From: Planctomycetota bacterium
Lineage (GTDB): Bacteria; Planctomycetota; PUPC01; JACPCR01
Direction: 5' to 3'
DNA: 17,023 bases
Assembly (NCBI GenBank): GCA_030740295.1
Contig: JASLXP010001283.1
Span: 1-17,023, forward strand
The notes beneath the pieces are model-generated. The model was not told the DNA's origin and did no database searches. It saw only the letters and a list, made by a program, of their open reading frames with translations. Each line of letters starts with the position of its first letter. Position 1 is the stretch's first letter. Shown piece after piece: positions 7,912-16,476 of the stretch. The translations under genes and the position numbers were made by a program.

Positions 7912-9206
7912 TTTTTCGGCCTGATCAGCTTGAAGTAGCGGCGGACGTATTCTTTCTGGCCGATAGGCATGTCTTTGGTCGGAAGAATCTCTTCCAGGAC
8001 GCGCTTGAAGTTGGTGTAGACGGCCTGGTAGTCAGCGGTCGATCGGGTGTCATCTGCGGCGGCGTTGGTGAGCATCTGGCGGATGTCCTTACTGCCGGCC
8101 GCGAGCATCAGATCGTCGTAGGACCTGGCGACCTTTCTCTTTTTCCTGATGCGCCTCACTCCTTTTTCGTCGATGACTACCTCCTCGACAGTCGCTTCCC
8201 AATCGACCCCTTCTGCATCCTGGCCGGGCTTGCTGCCCTTTGCCTTTGCGAGGTCTTTGACTTCTTTCACCATGGCCTCTCTTTCCTGGCGCTCGTCGTC
8301 GGTCATGACCGCGGCCTTGATCTTCTCCGCTTCGCCGACGATCTCCCCGTCATCTGCCCGGACGATCAGGTCGGTGTGTGTTTCGTCGAGCATCTGGGCC
8401 TGCTCGGCCAGAAAGTCGCCGCGGGCAATAGCTTCCTTGCTCACCTTGAGCTGCTCCAGGGCTTTTGACAAGACGATGTTGCCTTTGTTCTTAGACCCTT
8501 CGAGTTCCTTTATCTCGCGAGACAGCCGGGCAAGGATTTCCTTGCGGGTCATATCGCCGCCCTCCTTCTGCAAGTCCTGGATGAGTTTGCGGATGCGCTC
8601 CAATTCCTGCCTGACTTCGTCGCTCTGGTCGTCCGCGTTCAATTCGAGGAGGGCTTCGAGCTCGACCTGCTGGCGTGCGAGCTTGTCGGTCTGAAACTTC
8701 ACTTCGCTGGAGGTTGGATCGATCGCTTTGCTTATCGGCTCAGGGCGGAGTGTCCAGGCCGATGCGCCTAGAACGGCAGTGAAGCAGACTGCCAGAGTGA
8801 AGAGTCTGGGCGCGCCATCGTCTTCGAGTACCTGGCGTGCATCGATTTCCAGGCAGGCAGCCCGTGCATCGGCGAGGAGCAGGTCGACCATTGGCTCCTT
8901 GGTGGGGCCGTCCTGCGGCTCGAAGTGAAGGGCGCTGGAGATTCTGTCGCCCAGGGATAGCCGATCGTCGATGAGCTTGGCAGTGGCGTATCGGGAATAG
9001 AGCAATCTGGATGAAAGCAGGGCCGGGATAGCCGCAAAGAGAAGGAAGATAATCGTGCCGATGATGATGCCTGGGGTCTTGAAGGCGAAAATCATGAGCA
9101 AGGCAAGCAGTGTCCCTGCACGCGCTCCTCTGGCCCCTGCGGTGAGTAATCGAAGTTGTTGCTCGCGGCGGCGTATGGAATCAACTTTGGATGCGATGGT
9201 CTTCAT
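7908..9206 (-). CDS. Membrane-anchored coiled-coil protein of the VWA/Bat gene neighbourhood (DUF4175-like)
   Basis: 432 residues from the ATG at 9206-9204. The frame stays open to an ATG at 9305, but the extra 33 residues (MIAGWNYWGLVSSRRLLLKN...) look unlike protein and that start sits in repeat DNA; MKTIASK followed by a basic region and helices is the more natural N-terminus. Helices lie at ~29-42 and ~45-65, and a third at ~134-152. Residues ~155-330 are highly charged and predicted coiled coil (VELEALLELN, ELERIRKLIQDLQ, REIKELEG). A basic cluster, RRIRKKRK, is at ~351-358. The C-terminal pattern, with YQAVYTNFKRVLEEILP and KEYVRRYFKLIRP, resembles the end of DUF4175-like and related proteins coded beside BatA-type genes in PVC bacteria. 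Function is unknown; it may be a structural membrane component of the VWA complex. Family naming is from memory of the architecture and is the least certain part. Confidence 0.8.
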   Translation of the reverse strand: MKTIASKVDSIRRREQQLRLLTAGARGARAGTLLALLMIFAFKTPGIIIGTIIFLLFAAIPALLSSRLLYSRYATAKLIDDRLSLGDRISSALHFEPQDGPTKEPMVDLLLADARAACLEIDARQVLEDDGAPRLFTLAVCFTAVLGASAWTLRPEPISKAIDPTSSEVKFQTDKLARQQVELEALLELNADDQSDEVRQELERIRKLIQDLQKEGGDMTRKEILARLSREIKELEGSKNKGNIVLSKALEQLKVSKEAIARGDFLAEQAQMLDETHTDLIVRADDGEIVGEAEKIKAAVMTDDERQEREAMVKEVKDLAKAKGSKPGQDAEGVDWEATVEEVVIDEKGVRRIRKKRKVARSYDDLMLAAGSKDIRQMLTNAAADDTRSTADYQAVYTNFKRVLEEILPTKDMPIGQKEYVRRYFKLIRPKK

Positions 9207-9315
9207 TGTTCTCTGGGTGGTCTGCCTCCTTGGGTTTGCGGAGATATTCTTGAGAAGAAGCCGACGAGAAGATACGAGCCCCCAGTAATTCCAACCTGCG
9301 ATCATCTTCTGAACT

Positions 9316-9348
9316 CTTCATTCGGTGTTTCCCTGAATGTGTTGGAAG
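9316..9348 (-). repeat. Dispersed junction repeat, copy f
   Basis: The minus strand reads CTTCCAACACATTCAGGGAA followed by ACACCGAATGAAG. It lies directly after the stop codon of the GH20-like gene and is bracketed by two identical 12-bp copies of TCTTCTGAACTC at 9305-9316 and 9354-9365. Confidence 0.7.
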
Positions 9349-12300
9349 CTATTTCTTCTGAACTCGTCGATAAACCTGGAAGCTCGCGAGTCCTGCAATG
9401 ATCTGATTCCTCTTATATCTCTTCCCATCAATCGATAGTCGAATCCAGGAAGCAACGATTGGCTCGAAATCGTGGACTTGCTCCCCACTCTCAAGGGTGA
9501 CGCCTTCGTTGGATGCTACCATTTTCCAGGCTTTTCCATCAGGGCTGACCTCCACCGTATAGTCGCAATATTGCAGGCCGTGAGTCCAGCCACCTCTGCC
9601 GAATCCTGTCGCCTCGACTCGACAGACGGGTGAAGGTTCATCGAGATGTATGACTATTGGCTCGCCCGTTGTTCTCAGATTTCTTGTGATCCCTCTGCCT
9701 TCTGCGAATCCGGAAAGGCTCCCGAAATAAGGATGGCTGGGCTGATGGCGGTCCCGAATGGCCAGGCCTTTGATTTTGAATTCACCTGTCTGTTTCTCTC
9801 CATCCAGAATCAGCCATTCGGACCCGCTCTTTTCTTTGCCACCGGTGAGCAAGGGGGCGACTTCTTCATCTTTGTATCTTTCCGCCGGGAGGTCAGTGAC
9901 AAGCGGAGCCCGCCAATCGCGGCCTTGCCAGATTCGGCGGTCGAGTTCCAGAGGCTCAATCACGGTGAGCGCGAGCAAGACTTCGTGGTGGGCTGTTCTA
10001 TCTGCTAAGGGATCGAACCAGATTTCAAGGCTGCGGATGGATTTTTCCGGGTGCGGGTTGACCCACTCGAACATGTAGAGACTGACTTCGTCGCCGGAGG
10101 GTGTGTGACCGAACCAAGCAGGCCGGAACTGGAAATCAAGAGCCCAGGACATCCTGTGCGTGGCTTCGAGTGTACCTGCATCGGGATCGGTAATGGGTTT
10201 ATTGGTGTAGCCGTAGCTCGTACGCCAGTCGCTGCCAGCCATGGGGATAGCCATCGTTCCGCCGCCCTCGAAATGGACGCTGTAATTGGGCAGCGCGCCG
10301 GTCTTGAAACTTGTGCGGAGAATCAGCAGACTTGCCGCAGGCTGATTGATCTCGATTTCCACTCCGTCAGGAAAGCGGCCCTCGTCGTGGCTCTCCGGGG
10401 GATCGGTAACGATTGAGATAGAACGATCACCGTTCGAGACAGGATCGATGATTTCAAACGGGACTTCGCCGGCGAACTTATTCGTGCCTTTTGGGAGATT
10501 GCGGAGGTCGTAATTGCCCCCGTAGTCGAGCCAACCCTTGTTGTCGAGGAGCTTGTCGTCCGTGTGCGACCAGTTGGAGTATTTGCGCAGGTCGATGGTG
10601 TGATAGCGTTTCGGCACGCCGAGACGCCAGCTTGGAAATTCGATGCCGGTTACCAGTTCCTTGAAGCGGATGATGGCATTGCCGTGCCGCTGAGAAAACT
10701 CTTCCTTGTGAACCGACGGGTTGTCCGGAGACCAGGCGCCTTCGATGAAACGCATCACATTGTCGGAGTTCGAGCCGCCGAACATGCGGTGGATGAAGAC
10801 GCCCGACCAGTTCCACGCGGGTCGCGCCCAGACTTCCGTATCCGGCCAGTAATAGCCGTGAACTTTGCTCCGGTTGCGGCGTCCGTGCCCATACCAGGGC
10901 CGAATGCGCTCGAAGCCGGACTTGAATGAATAGATGGGATCGTGCTCCTCACCTTCGCCGCCGTGATATAAATCCATCACCATGTCACGAGGCAGCAGAT
11001 CGTAGGCATGGGACATCCCCTGAAAGCCACCGGTGACCCGGTATTGCAGGACGGTGTTAAGCCCCATCGTCTCCCGGCCGTGGCGTTTGATGTAATCGTG
11101 AATCCGGACGATGTGCTCTGCGTAGAGCTCGCCTCCGGAGAGCCCACGGTCGCGGCACTTCTTACAGACGTGCCAGCGTGAGCCGTTGTTCCACTGATAC
11201 ATCTCATCGAGGGTGATGTGCACGTATCGGCTCTGGCGAGCCGGCGAGAACGGAACTTTGCTGTCCATGCGGTCAAAGTAATTCTCATAGTTGTACATCT
11301 CCGAAGGGCACGGATTTACGCGGCTGCTGCCGGTCTTGGTGATGTCTTCATAATCTTCATCGGTACCGATCTCCGCCCGCATCCTGGCACCCGTGGACAT
11401 GCCCGGCCCCGCTCCCATCCAGGTGGTAAAAGTCATGCAATGCTCGTCCGCGAAGCGGTAATAGTCGACAAGCTTCTCTTTCTGTTCCTTGTCCCTGTTG
11501 TACCAGCCGTAGTCGACATCGAATTGGTTGATTTTCAGCCGCGCCATCCCTCGTGTGAATCGGCGAAACATATCGGGTGGCTCGATGTGAAAGGTGAAGG
11601 TCTGCCCGCCAACCGCCCGCTGCTTGATGTAAGGCCGGTCTTGCGCCTTGATTCCCTGAAACACCTGAGACGTCTCGCTCGTACGCCGGGCCACCTGCAT
11701 GAGGCTCTGCACGCCATAGAAGACTCCCGCTTCGTCCGAGCCCGCGATGAGCGCGTAGTTGCTGTTGACGGTCAGGTGGTAGCCCTGCGGGCCGGGACTG
11801 GTCGGTGAGACTTCGATCTTCTCTTGCGCACATAGACTCTTAACGAGAGGGCTCGTCTCCGGCTGGCCGAGGATGATGGCTTTGCGCGGAACGCCTCTGA
11901 AAGATGACTCTTCGACAATCGGCAGCCTGATCAGGAAACCCTCCTCCAGCTCCTCCTGAATCTGCTTTGCGAATTTCAGATTCCGGCCGGAGTCATTCGT
12001 AACAATCGTGGTCGCTCCTGTGATGGGCAGGGCATCTTTCGTCAGCTTCATTTCCAGCGGCTGGGGATAGATGAAGACTTCTTCCAGCTTTTTGAACTGC
12101 GCGACCGGCGGCGTCTCGACGACCAGTCCCTGCTTCCAGATGAATGGTTTGATGTCGGTGTCCTTGTGAGTGCCTTTCTCCTCGCCGTAGATTCGGATTT
12201 CATCGATGCCTGCGCCGACGATGTTGCGGGGCGGCGGAGTGACTCTGATCTTGACGAAGCGGGCCACCGAATCGATATCTTCGATTCGGCCGTAGTTGAC

Positions 12301-13980
12301 GATGCCAGGCGGATTGAGCACGCCTGCGCCGTTGAGCTGTGTGCAGTGGACAAAATCCTTCCGTCTTTCCGGCCGCACGTACACGTGGATGTTCGCCAGC
12401 GTTGGGAACACGGGCAGGATATCGATCTGGCGGATGAAGTAATCCTTCTTGAGATCGAATTCGATGTCGATGGGTATGTAGGCGCTCGGTTTGCCGCGCA
12501 GCATCTTTTCTCGCGGGGCCATCGGCCATGTCACCTGCGAGGGACGGCCGGTGATCGAGCCTTTCTCGAAAGGTATCCAGCCCGTCGCGCCGCCTTCGTC
12601 CGGTTCGCCACGTTCCCAGTGGTAGCTGTATTTGTAAGTCCACGGAAAACACCCCAGATCCGTACCGGGGAATTTGTAAGTGTAAGCGCCATCGGTCTTG
12701 ACCGTATTCAAGTGCTGCTGCGGCGCGTTGCCGGTCAGGCAGACGACGCCCGACTCGATGAGATTGCGCCGCTCCTCGACCCGCATTTCATCGATAAGCA
12801 CGCTGCCTGAGCCGCCGACTAGCGTGAGCAGGACGCCGGCCTTCTGCTGCTTCAACTCCGCGCGGAACTTCATCTTTTCCCTGATGAAGCCCTTCTTCTG
12901 CAACAGCTCCTTTTCCGTGGGTGGATCATCGATAGCGAGAAAGGCGCGGCCTTCGAAGTTTTCGAGATTGAGCTGCGCCGAATAAATGTAGTGCGACAAC
13001 TTGCGCACTCGGATGTCCTGCCTGAGCTGCACGACCTCGCCCTCCTCGAGCTTCACCTCGATGCGTCCGGCCTGCTGCTCTTCGTCGTAAGACAGCTTCG
13101 CTTTGACCTCCTTTGACGATTTCACCAGGTACCAGTGATCGGGCGACCTGTCATCGTTTTCATCGTCCACGAACGTGCCATTGCGCAGGAGATTTTCATC
13201 CTCGAAGATCAGCATGCCGGAGTGGCCGATGATGAGGAAGCTGTCGTAAGGATTGTATTCCCAGCAGCTCAACAGCTTCTCCTCGCCGCCGGGCAGGTCT
13301 TTGCCTTCGCGGTTGAGCTTGAGTCCCCAGACCTCGCCGCGGATGGGCGGCCCTTCGTATCGATAGTCGCCAAAAGTGAACTGGTCGAAAGGCATGGCAA
13401 TCTCGACGATCCAGCGATTGGCGCCCTTCGAGCCGGCGTACTCCCAGGTGGGATTCCAATCTTTGGTTCGGATGTAGTAATCCTCGCACGCTTCGAGATT
13501 GACGAGAATCTGGAACACCTTGCCCCCGCCATCGACCGCCCCAATCTCGAAGAATCCCTCGACGCAATCGTCCGCCCAGACCGAGCCAAATCGCTTCATC
13601 GGCCCCTTGCCTTTGCGCATGCGAATCTTCTTCAGCTCCGGCTCTTCGCAGACGTAGGCAAGGTAAACCTTCTGATCGTCAAAGCACGTATAGACCGCCA
13701 TCTGACGCCGATTCGGATTCTTCGTCTTGATCTGAACAAACGCGCTTTTCGTACGGTCGGCGATCTTCCAGCAGGCGTCGTCCAGCTTGCCATCAATCTT
13801 CGGCGGCACGCTCACCCGACGGCATACGAGCTTCTTCTGGCCGGCGATGTACTCCCGATTGAACTTTGTCCGGAACTCGAAGGAGATTTCATCGTCATCC
13901 GGTTCTGCGTCTTCAGCAACAGTGGACTGAATCACGCAGAGGACAAAGCCAGGGAACAGAAACAGGGAACGGGCAAGCAT
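9349..13980 (-). CDS. Very large secreted GH20-like glycoside hydrolase with several carbohydrate-binding domains
   Basis: 1543 residues with signal peptide MLARSLFLFPGFVLCVIQST, likely cut after TVA at residues 20-22. Domains in order: CBM9-like (~50-255; PKIDGKLDDACWKIAD, FGSVWADDCVEGFFE); a CBM4/9-type beta-sandwich (~262-402; NLLRNGTF, VLIDEMRVEER); an F5/8-type-C (discoidin)-like domain (~430-600; IDIEFDLKKDYFIRQIDI, IDEIRIYG); a GH20b-like alpha/beta domain (~635-770; GYHLTVNSNYALIAGSDEAG); a GH20-like barrel (~780-1130); a beta-sandwich common in PVC glycosidases (~1165-1345; PFEIIDP, MFEWVNPHPEKSI); and a second discoidin-like domain (~1430-1540). The putative catalytic pair is D925-E926 in HITLDE (classical GH20 is HxGxDE), followed by a C939/C942 pair. 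Beta-N-acetylhexosaminidase-type activity is a family-based guess; the exact substrate cannot be read. ATG start, no Shine-Dalgarno. 215 bp separate it from the upstream gene. Confidence 0.85.
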   Translation of the reverse strand: MLARSLFLFPGFVLCVIQSTVAEDAEPDDDEISFEFRTKFNREYIAGQKKLVCRRVSVPPKIDGKLDDACWKIADRTKSAFVQIKTKNPNRRQMAVYTCFDDQKVYLAYVCEEPELKKIRMRKGKGPMKRFGSVWADDCVEGFFEIGAVDGGGKVFQILVNLEACEDYYIRTKDWNPTWEYAGSKGANRWIVEIAMPFDQFTFGDYRYEGPPIRGEVWGLKLNREGKDLPGGEEKLLSCWEYNPYDSFLIIGHSGMLIFEDENLLRNGTFVDDENDDRSPDHWYLVKSSKEVKAKLSYDEEQQAGRIEVKLEEGEVVQLRQDIRVRKLSHYIYSAQLNLENFEGRAFLAIDDPPTEKELLQKKGFIREKMKFRAELKQQKAGVLLTLVGGSGSVLIDEMRVEERRNLIESGVVCLTGNAPQQHLNTVKTDGAYTYKFPGTDLGCFPWTYKYSYHWERGEPDEGGATGWIPFEKGSITGRPSQVTWPMAPREKMLRGKPSAYIPIDIEFDLKKDYFIRQIDILPVFPTLANIHVYVRPERRKDFVHCTQLNGAGVLNPPGIVNYGRIEDIDSVARFVKIRVTPPPRNIVGAGIDEIRIYGEEKGTHKDTDIKPFIWKQGLVVETPPVAQFKKLEEVFIYPQPLEMKLTKDALPITGATTIVTNDSGRNLKFAKQIQEELEEGFLIRLPIVEESSFRGVPRKAIILGQPETSPLVKSLCAQEKIEVSPTSPGPQGYHLTVNSNYALIAGSDEAGVFYGVQSLMQVARRTSETSQVFQGIKAQDRPYIKQRAVGGQTFTFHIEPPDMFRRFTRGMARLKINQFDVDYGWYNRDKEQKEKLVDYYRFADEHCMTFTTWMGAGPGMSTGARMRAEIGTDEDYEDITKTGSSRVNPCPSEMYNYENYFDRMDSKVPFSPARQSRYVHITLDEMYQWNNGSRWHVCKKCRDRGLSGGELYAEHIVRIHDYIKRHGRETMGLNTVLQYRVTGGFQGMSHAYDLLPRDMVMDLYHGGEGEEHDPIYSFKSGFERIRPWYGHGRRNRSKVHGYYWPDTEVWARPAWNWSGVFIHRMFGGSNSDNVMRFIEGAWSPDNPSVHKEEFSQRHGNAIIRFKELVTGIEFPSWRLGVPKRYHTIDLRKYSNWSHTDDKLLDNKGWLDYGGNYDLRNLPKGTNKFAGEVPFEIIDPVSNGDRSISIVTDPPESHDEGRFPDGVEIEINQPAASLLILRTSFKTGALPNYSVHFEGGGTMAIPMAGSDWRTSYGYTNKPITDPDAGTLEATHRMSWALDFQFRPAWFGHTPSGDEVSLYMFEWVNPHPEKSIRSLEIWFDPLADRTAHHEVLLALTVIEPLELDRRIWQGRDWRAPLVTDLPAERYKDEEVAPLLTGGKEKSGSEWLILDGEKQTGEFKIKGLAIRDRHQPSHPYFGSLSGFAEGRGITRNLRTTGEPIVIHLDEPSPVCRVEATGFGRGGWTHGLQYCDYTVEVSPDGKAWKMVASNEGVTLESGEQVHDFEPIVASWIRLSIDGKRYKRNQIIAGLASFQVYRRVQKK

Positions 13981-14195
13981 GGAAGTGCAGGTGAGACTGA
14001 ACAGAAAGCCATCGAGAGCATAGAGGTCTGGAACTGCTTAGAGAAACAATTAAACCGCAAAGATCTGTACGGCGTCTCCGATACGGCAGTGCAGCAGTTC
14101 GAAGCTGTAGATGGGCACGCCATCAGTCTCTGACTCAGAGATTTCAACATCTGGGACACTCGTGTAGAACTTTTACGAAGGAATCTTCAACCCGG
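13981..14195. other. 215-bp gap upstream of the GH20-like gene
   Basis: No convincing gene. It is the longest gap inside the minus-strand run, so a promoter for the GH20-like gene could lie here, but I see no clear -35/-10 pair. A near-palindrome, TCTCTGACTCAGAGA, is at 14126-14140. Confidence 0.4.
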
Positions 14196-16208
14196 TCAGT
14201 CAGTCACAGACTCCAATGCTTCCTTTACCGCCGGATGGCCGGGGGCGATCTTTGCCGCAGTTTCAAAGTGTGTCCTGGCTTCCTCGGTTCTTCCTGAAGC
14301 GCGCAGGGCTTTGCCGTGGCTCAGGTGGGTGAACGGATTCTCTGGCGCGAGTTGGATGGCCCGGGCCGAGTATGTCAGTGCTTTTTCAGGTTGACTCTTT
14401 TCCGTCAGTGCTGAGGACAGATCAAGCAGTATATGTAAGTTGTCCGGACTGATCGCGTTTGCTCGCAGGTAAGTATCGATCGCTTCCGACAGTTTACCGG
14501 ACTTTCTGTAACTCATGGCCAGGCTGCCGAGGATGGCAGGGTCCGGACCGCCGAGCTGGAGGGCCTGTCGCAGCGATTTCTCGGCATCGGCATAGCGTTT
14601 CAACAGGCTGTGGCTGACTCCGAGCTTATGATGCGATTCCGGATCGCCGGGTGCCAATTCGATCAGTTTCAATGCGATTGGAAGCGTTTTCTTGTGCATC
14701 CCCTTCAACCGGTACACGCTCCAGAGATTACCGTACGCTGGCACGTAAACCGGGTTGTTTTTCAGGGCCTTAAGCAGCAATGATTCTGCTTCGTTCAGAG
14801 CATCGTCCTTTGGCTGCCCTCCCAGTTTAGGCGTAAGGCGAAGATAGGCCGCGGCAAGGCCATCGAGAGGGCGCTCATGTTCCGGATAATAAGCGGCGAT
14901 CTGCAACCAGAGCGTGAAAGAGTTCTGCCAGACAGATATCTGGCGAAAGGTCAGACTGCCAAGAACACCCAGCCAGATGATGACAAACGCGGTAGCGAGT
15001 TTCTTTCTGGACTCGCTTTGAACGCGAATGAATTTAATCATCGCCACCGCAGCCAAAAGGGCAAAGCTCATGCAGGGGATGTAGGTATAGCGGTCCGCGT
15101 GCGCTTGCGCGCCAACCTGGGCCAGGCCCAGCACGGGGGCTATTGAGATCACGTAATAAAGCCAGGCCACGGGCAACACCCGCTTGCCCTTAAACCAGAG
15201 CCAGCCGCAGCCTATGCTGATCCCGACAACAAGAACCGCTGCCAGTATCCTCCCCGGTGTAAACGCCGAACGCGCGGGATCGGTGATTGGATGAAACGGA
15301 ACAAGATTCAGGGGGAGGATGCTTTCCCAGATGTAGAACATCAGGGAGTGGCAAGCATTCATGATCCGAAACGAGATCGGATTGCGATCCACACTTTGAA
15401 ACGCGCCGGCCGTACCCTGGGCCTTGATCGTGATAAGCCCAATGCACATCGACGCCAGAAAGAACGGAATCTTTTCAATGCAAGCACGCTTGAGATTTCT
15501 GTGCAGCCGGCCAAGAGGCCACAGGTCAAGAAGTACCAGGATGACCGGAAGCGTAACCGCCATCGGCTTCGAAAGTAGAGCAAGAGAGAACACTAAGAAG
15601 CACCAACCAAGCCGGTTCACTTTCTTATCGTCCGCGGCGTATGCCAGATAGAGCTTCAGGGCCCAGAAATAGAACAGACCGCAGAGGATGTCTTTCCGTT
15701 CCGTCATCCAGGCGACCGATTCCACACGCAGCGGATGAATGGCAAAAAGCAGGGCCGCCAATCCAGCAATCATTGCCCTGTGGTCCTGAAGGTCCGCGGT
15801 GAGAGGGCTGGCCTGCCCGCCTGCACCCCTGACCTCGGATAGACACAGCAGAAGCTCCCGAGCCAGCAGAAAGAACATCCACGCGGTCAGCCCGTGCAAG
15901 AGGATGTTCGTGACGTGGTGAAGTCCCGCGTTCTGTCCAAACAATCGGAAGTCGAGCGCGTGCGAAAGCCAAGTCAGAGGCAGCCAGTTGCCCCCCATGA
16001 AAGTGGTAAACGACCACTTCACCGTCTCCGGATTCAGGCGGTGCAGCGCCGGATTCTCGGCCAGGACATAGAGGTCATCCCAGTTCACAAAATCACAGGT
16101 CATCGCCGGTAGAAAGACGACGCAGGTGATGGTGAAGACAGCCATCCCCATGCGGCGTTCTAGAACAGTGAGCCGGCCTGCCATCGGTCCGGTGTTATTC
16201 GACGTCAT
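14196..16208 (-). CDS. TMTC-like polytopic membrane glycosyltransferase with C-terminal TPR repeats
   Basis: 670 residues from the ATG at 16208, which overlaps the ferredoxin stop by 14 bp; ATGs at 16184 and 16151 are possible, while the longer frame to 16295 lies inside the ferredoxin gene and looks non-coding. About 10-12 hydrophobic helices span residues ~20-425. An acidic pair (NWDD, 42-45) sits after helix 1, as in GT-C enzymes. The segment 158-175 (HPLRVESVAWMTERKDIL) and DRYTYIP (372-378) match conserved signatures of the TMTC/DUF1736 family, whose eukaryotic members are O-mannosyltransferases. Five to six TPRs fill ~470-660 (for example SHHKLGVSHSLLKRYADAEK and AILGSLAMSYRKSGKLSEAI). 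By analogy it would transfer a sugar from a lipid-linked donor outside the membrane, with TPRs binding the acceptor. Bacterial members are poorly characterised, so donor and acceptor are unknown. Confidence 0.88.
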   Translation of the reverse strand: MTSNNTGPMAGRLTVLERRMGMAVFTITCVVFLPAMTCDFVNWDDLYVLAENPALHRLNPETVKWSFTTFMGGNWLPLTWLSHALDFRLFGQNAGLHHVTNILLHGLTAWMFFLLARELLLCLSEVRGAGGQASPLTADLQDHRAMIAGLAALLFAIHPLRVESVAWMTERKDILCGLFYFWALKLYLAYAADDKKVNRLGWCFLVFSLALLSKPMAVTLPVILVLLDLWPLGRLHRNLKRACIEKIPFFLASMCIGLITIKAQGTAGAFQSVDRNPISFRIMNACHSLMFYIWESILPLNLVPFHPITDPARSAFTPGRILAAVLVVGISIGCGWLWFKGKRVLPVAWLYYVISIAPVLGLAQVGAQAHADRYTYIPCMSFALLAAVAMIKFIRVQSESRKKLATAFVIIWLGVLGSLTFRQISVWQNSFTLWLQIAAYYPEHERPLDGLAAAYLRLTPKLGGQPKDDALNEAESLLLKALKNNPVYVPAYGNLWSVYRLKGMHKKTLPIALKLIELAPGDPESHHKLGVSHSLLKRYADAEKSLRQALQLGGPDPAILGSLAMSYRKSGKLSEAIDTYLRANAISPDNLHILLDLSSALTEKSQPEKALTYSARAIQLAPENPFTHLSHGKALRASGRTEEARTHFETAAKIAPGHPAVKEALESVTD

Positions 16209-16476
16209 AGCTGAGCACCAGGTCTGAACGTGGCTGACTGCAGCAGATGAGATGATAACCGGCCGCCACCTCCTCCTCGCTGAGCACCGGCTCAAATTCG
16301 TGCTCCGCTTCGCCGCTCACCTTTACCATACAGGCCCGGCACATGCCCATCCGGCACCCGAACGGCAGGTCAACATCGTGCTTGAAGGCCGCCTCGAGTC
16401 TAATGATCTCATTCTCAGAGGCGGTGAAAGTCTTATCCAGCTCAGGGACATGAATTCTGTAAGTCGTTTCTTCCAT
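16195..16476 (-). CDS. Plant-type [2Fe-2S] ferredoxin
   Basis: 93 residues (MEETTYRIHVPELDKTFTAS...). The cluster-binding motif is C41-x4-C46-x2-C49 (GCRMGMCRAC), with the fourth ligand in YHLICCSQP; by alignment with plant and bacterial ferredoxins C78 is the ligand and C79 is extra. It is a small soluble electron carrier of normal length for the family; no reductase or oxygenase partner lies in the window. The C-terminal residues LSYDVE end at the TAA at 16197-16195. It is the first gene of the minus-strand run and overlaps the next gene's chosen start by 14 bp, suggesting a shared transcript, but no functional link to the TMTC-like protein is evident. No clear Shine-Dalgarno precedes the ATG. 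Confidence 0.93.
   Translation of the reverse strand: MEETTYRIHVPELDKTFTASENEIIRLEAAFKHDVDLPFGCRMGMCRACMVKVSGEAEHEFEPVLSEEEVAAGYHLICCSQPRSDLVLSYDVE

Noticed and set aside
7882..7938. Short plus-strand frame after an AGGAGG at 7830
   Set aside because: Only 18 codons, starting about 50 bases from the purine-rich site; most likely chance.
9207..9305. Upstream ATG extension of the coiled-coil membrane protein
   Set aside because: Adds 33 atypical residues partly next to repeat DNA; the ATG at 9206 gives a normal N-terminus.
13135..14133. Plus-strand open frame of 332 codons running past the GH20-like start
   Set aside because: Mostly antisense to the GH20-like N-terminal domains; no motif or ribosome binding site.
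16209..16295. N-terminal extension of the TMTC-like protein inside the ferredoxin gene
   Set aside because: The residues (MSRCSARRRWRPVII...) are the out-of-frame shadow of the ferredoxin coding sequence.
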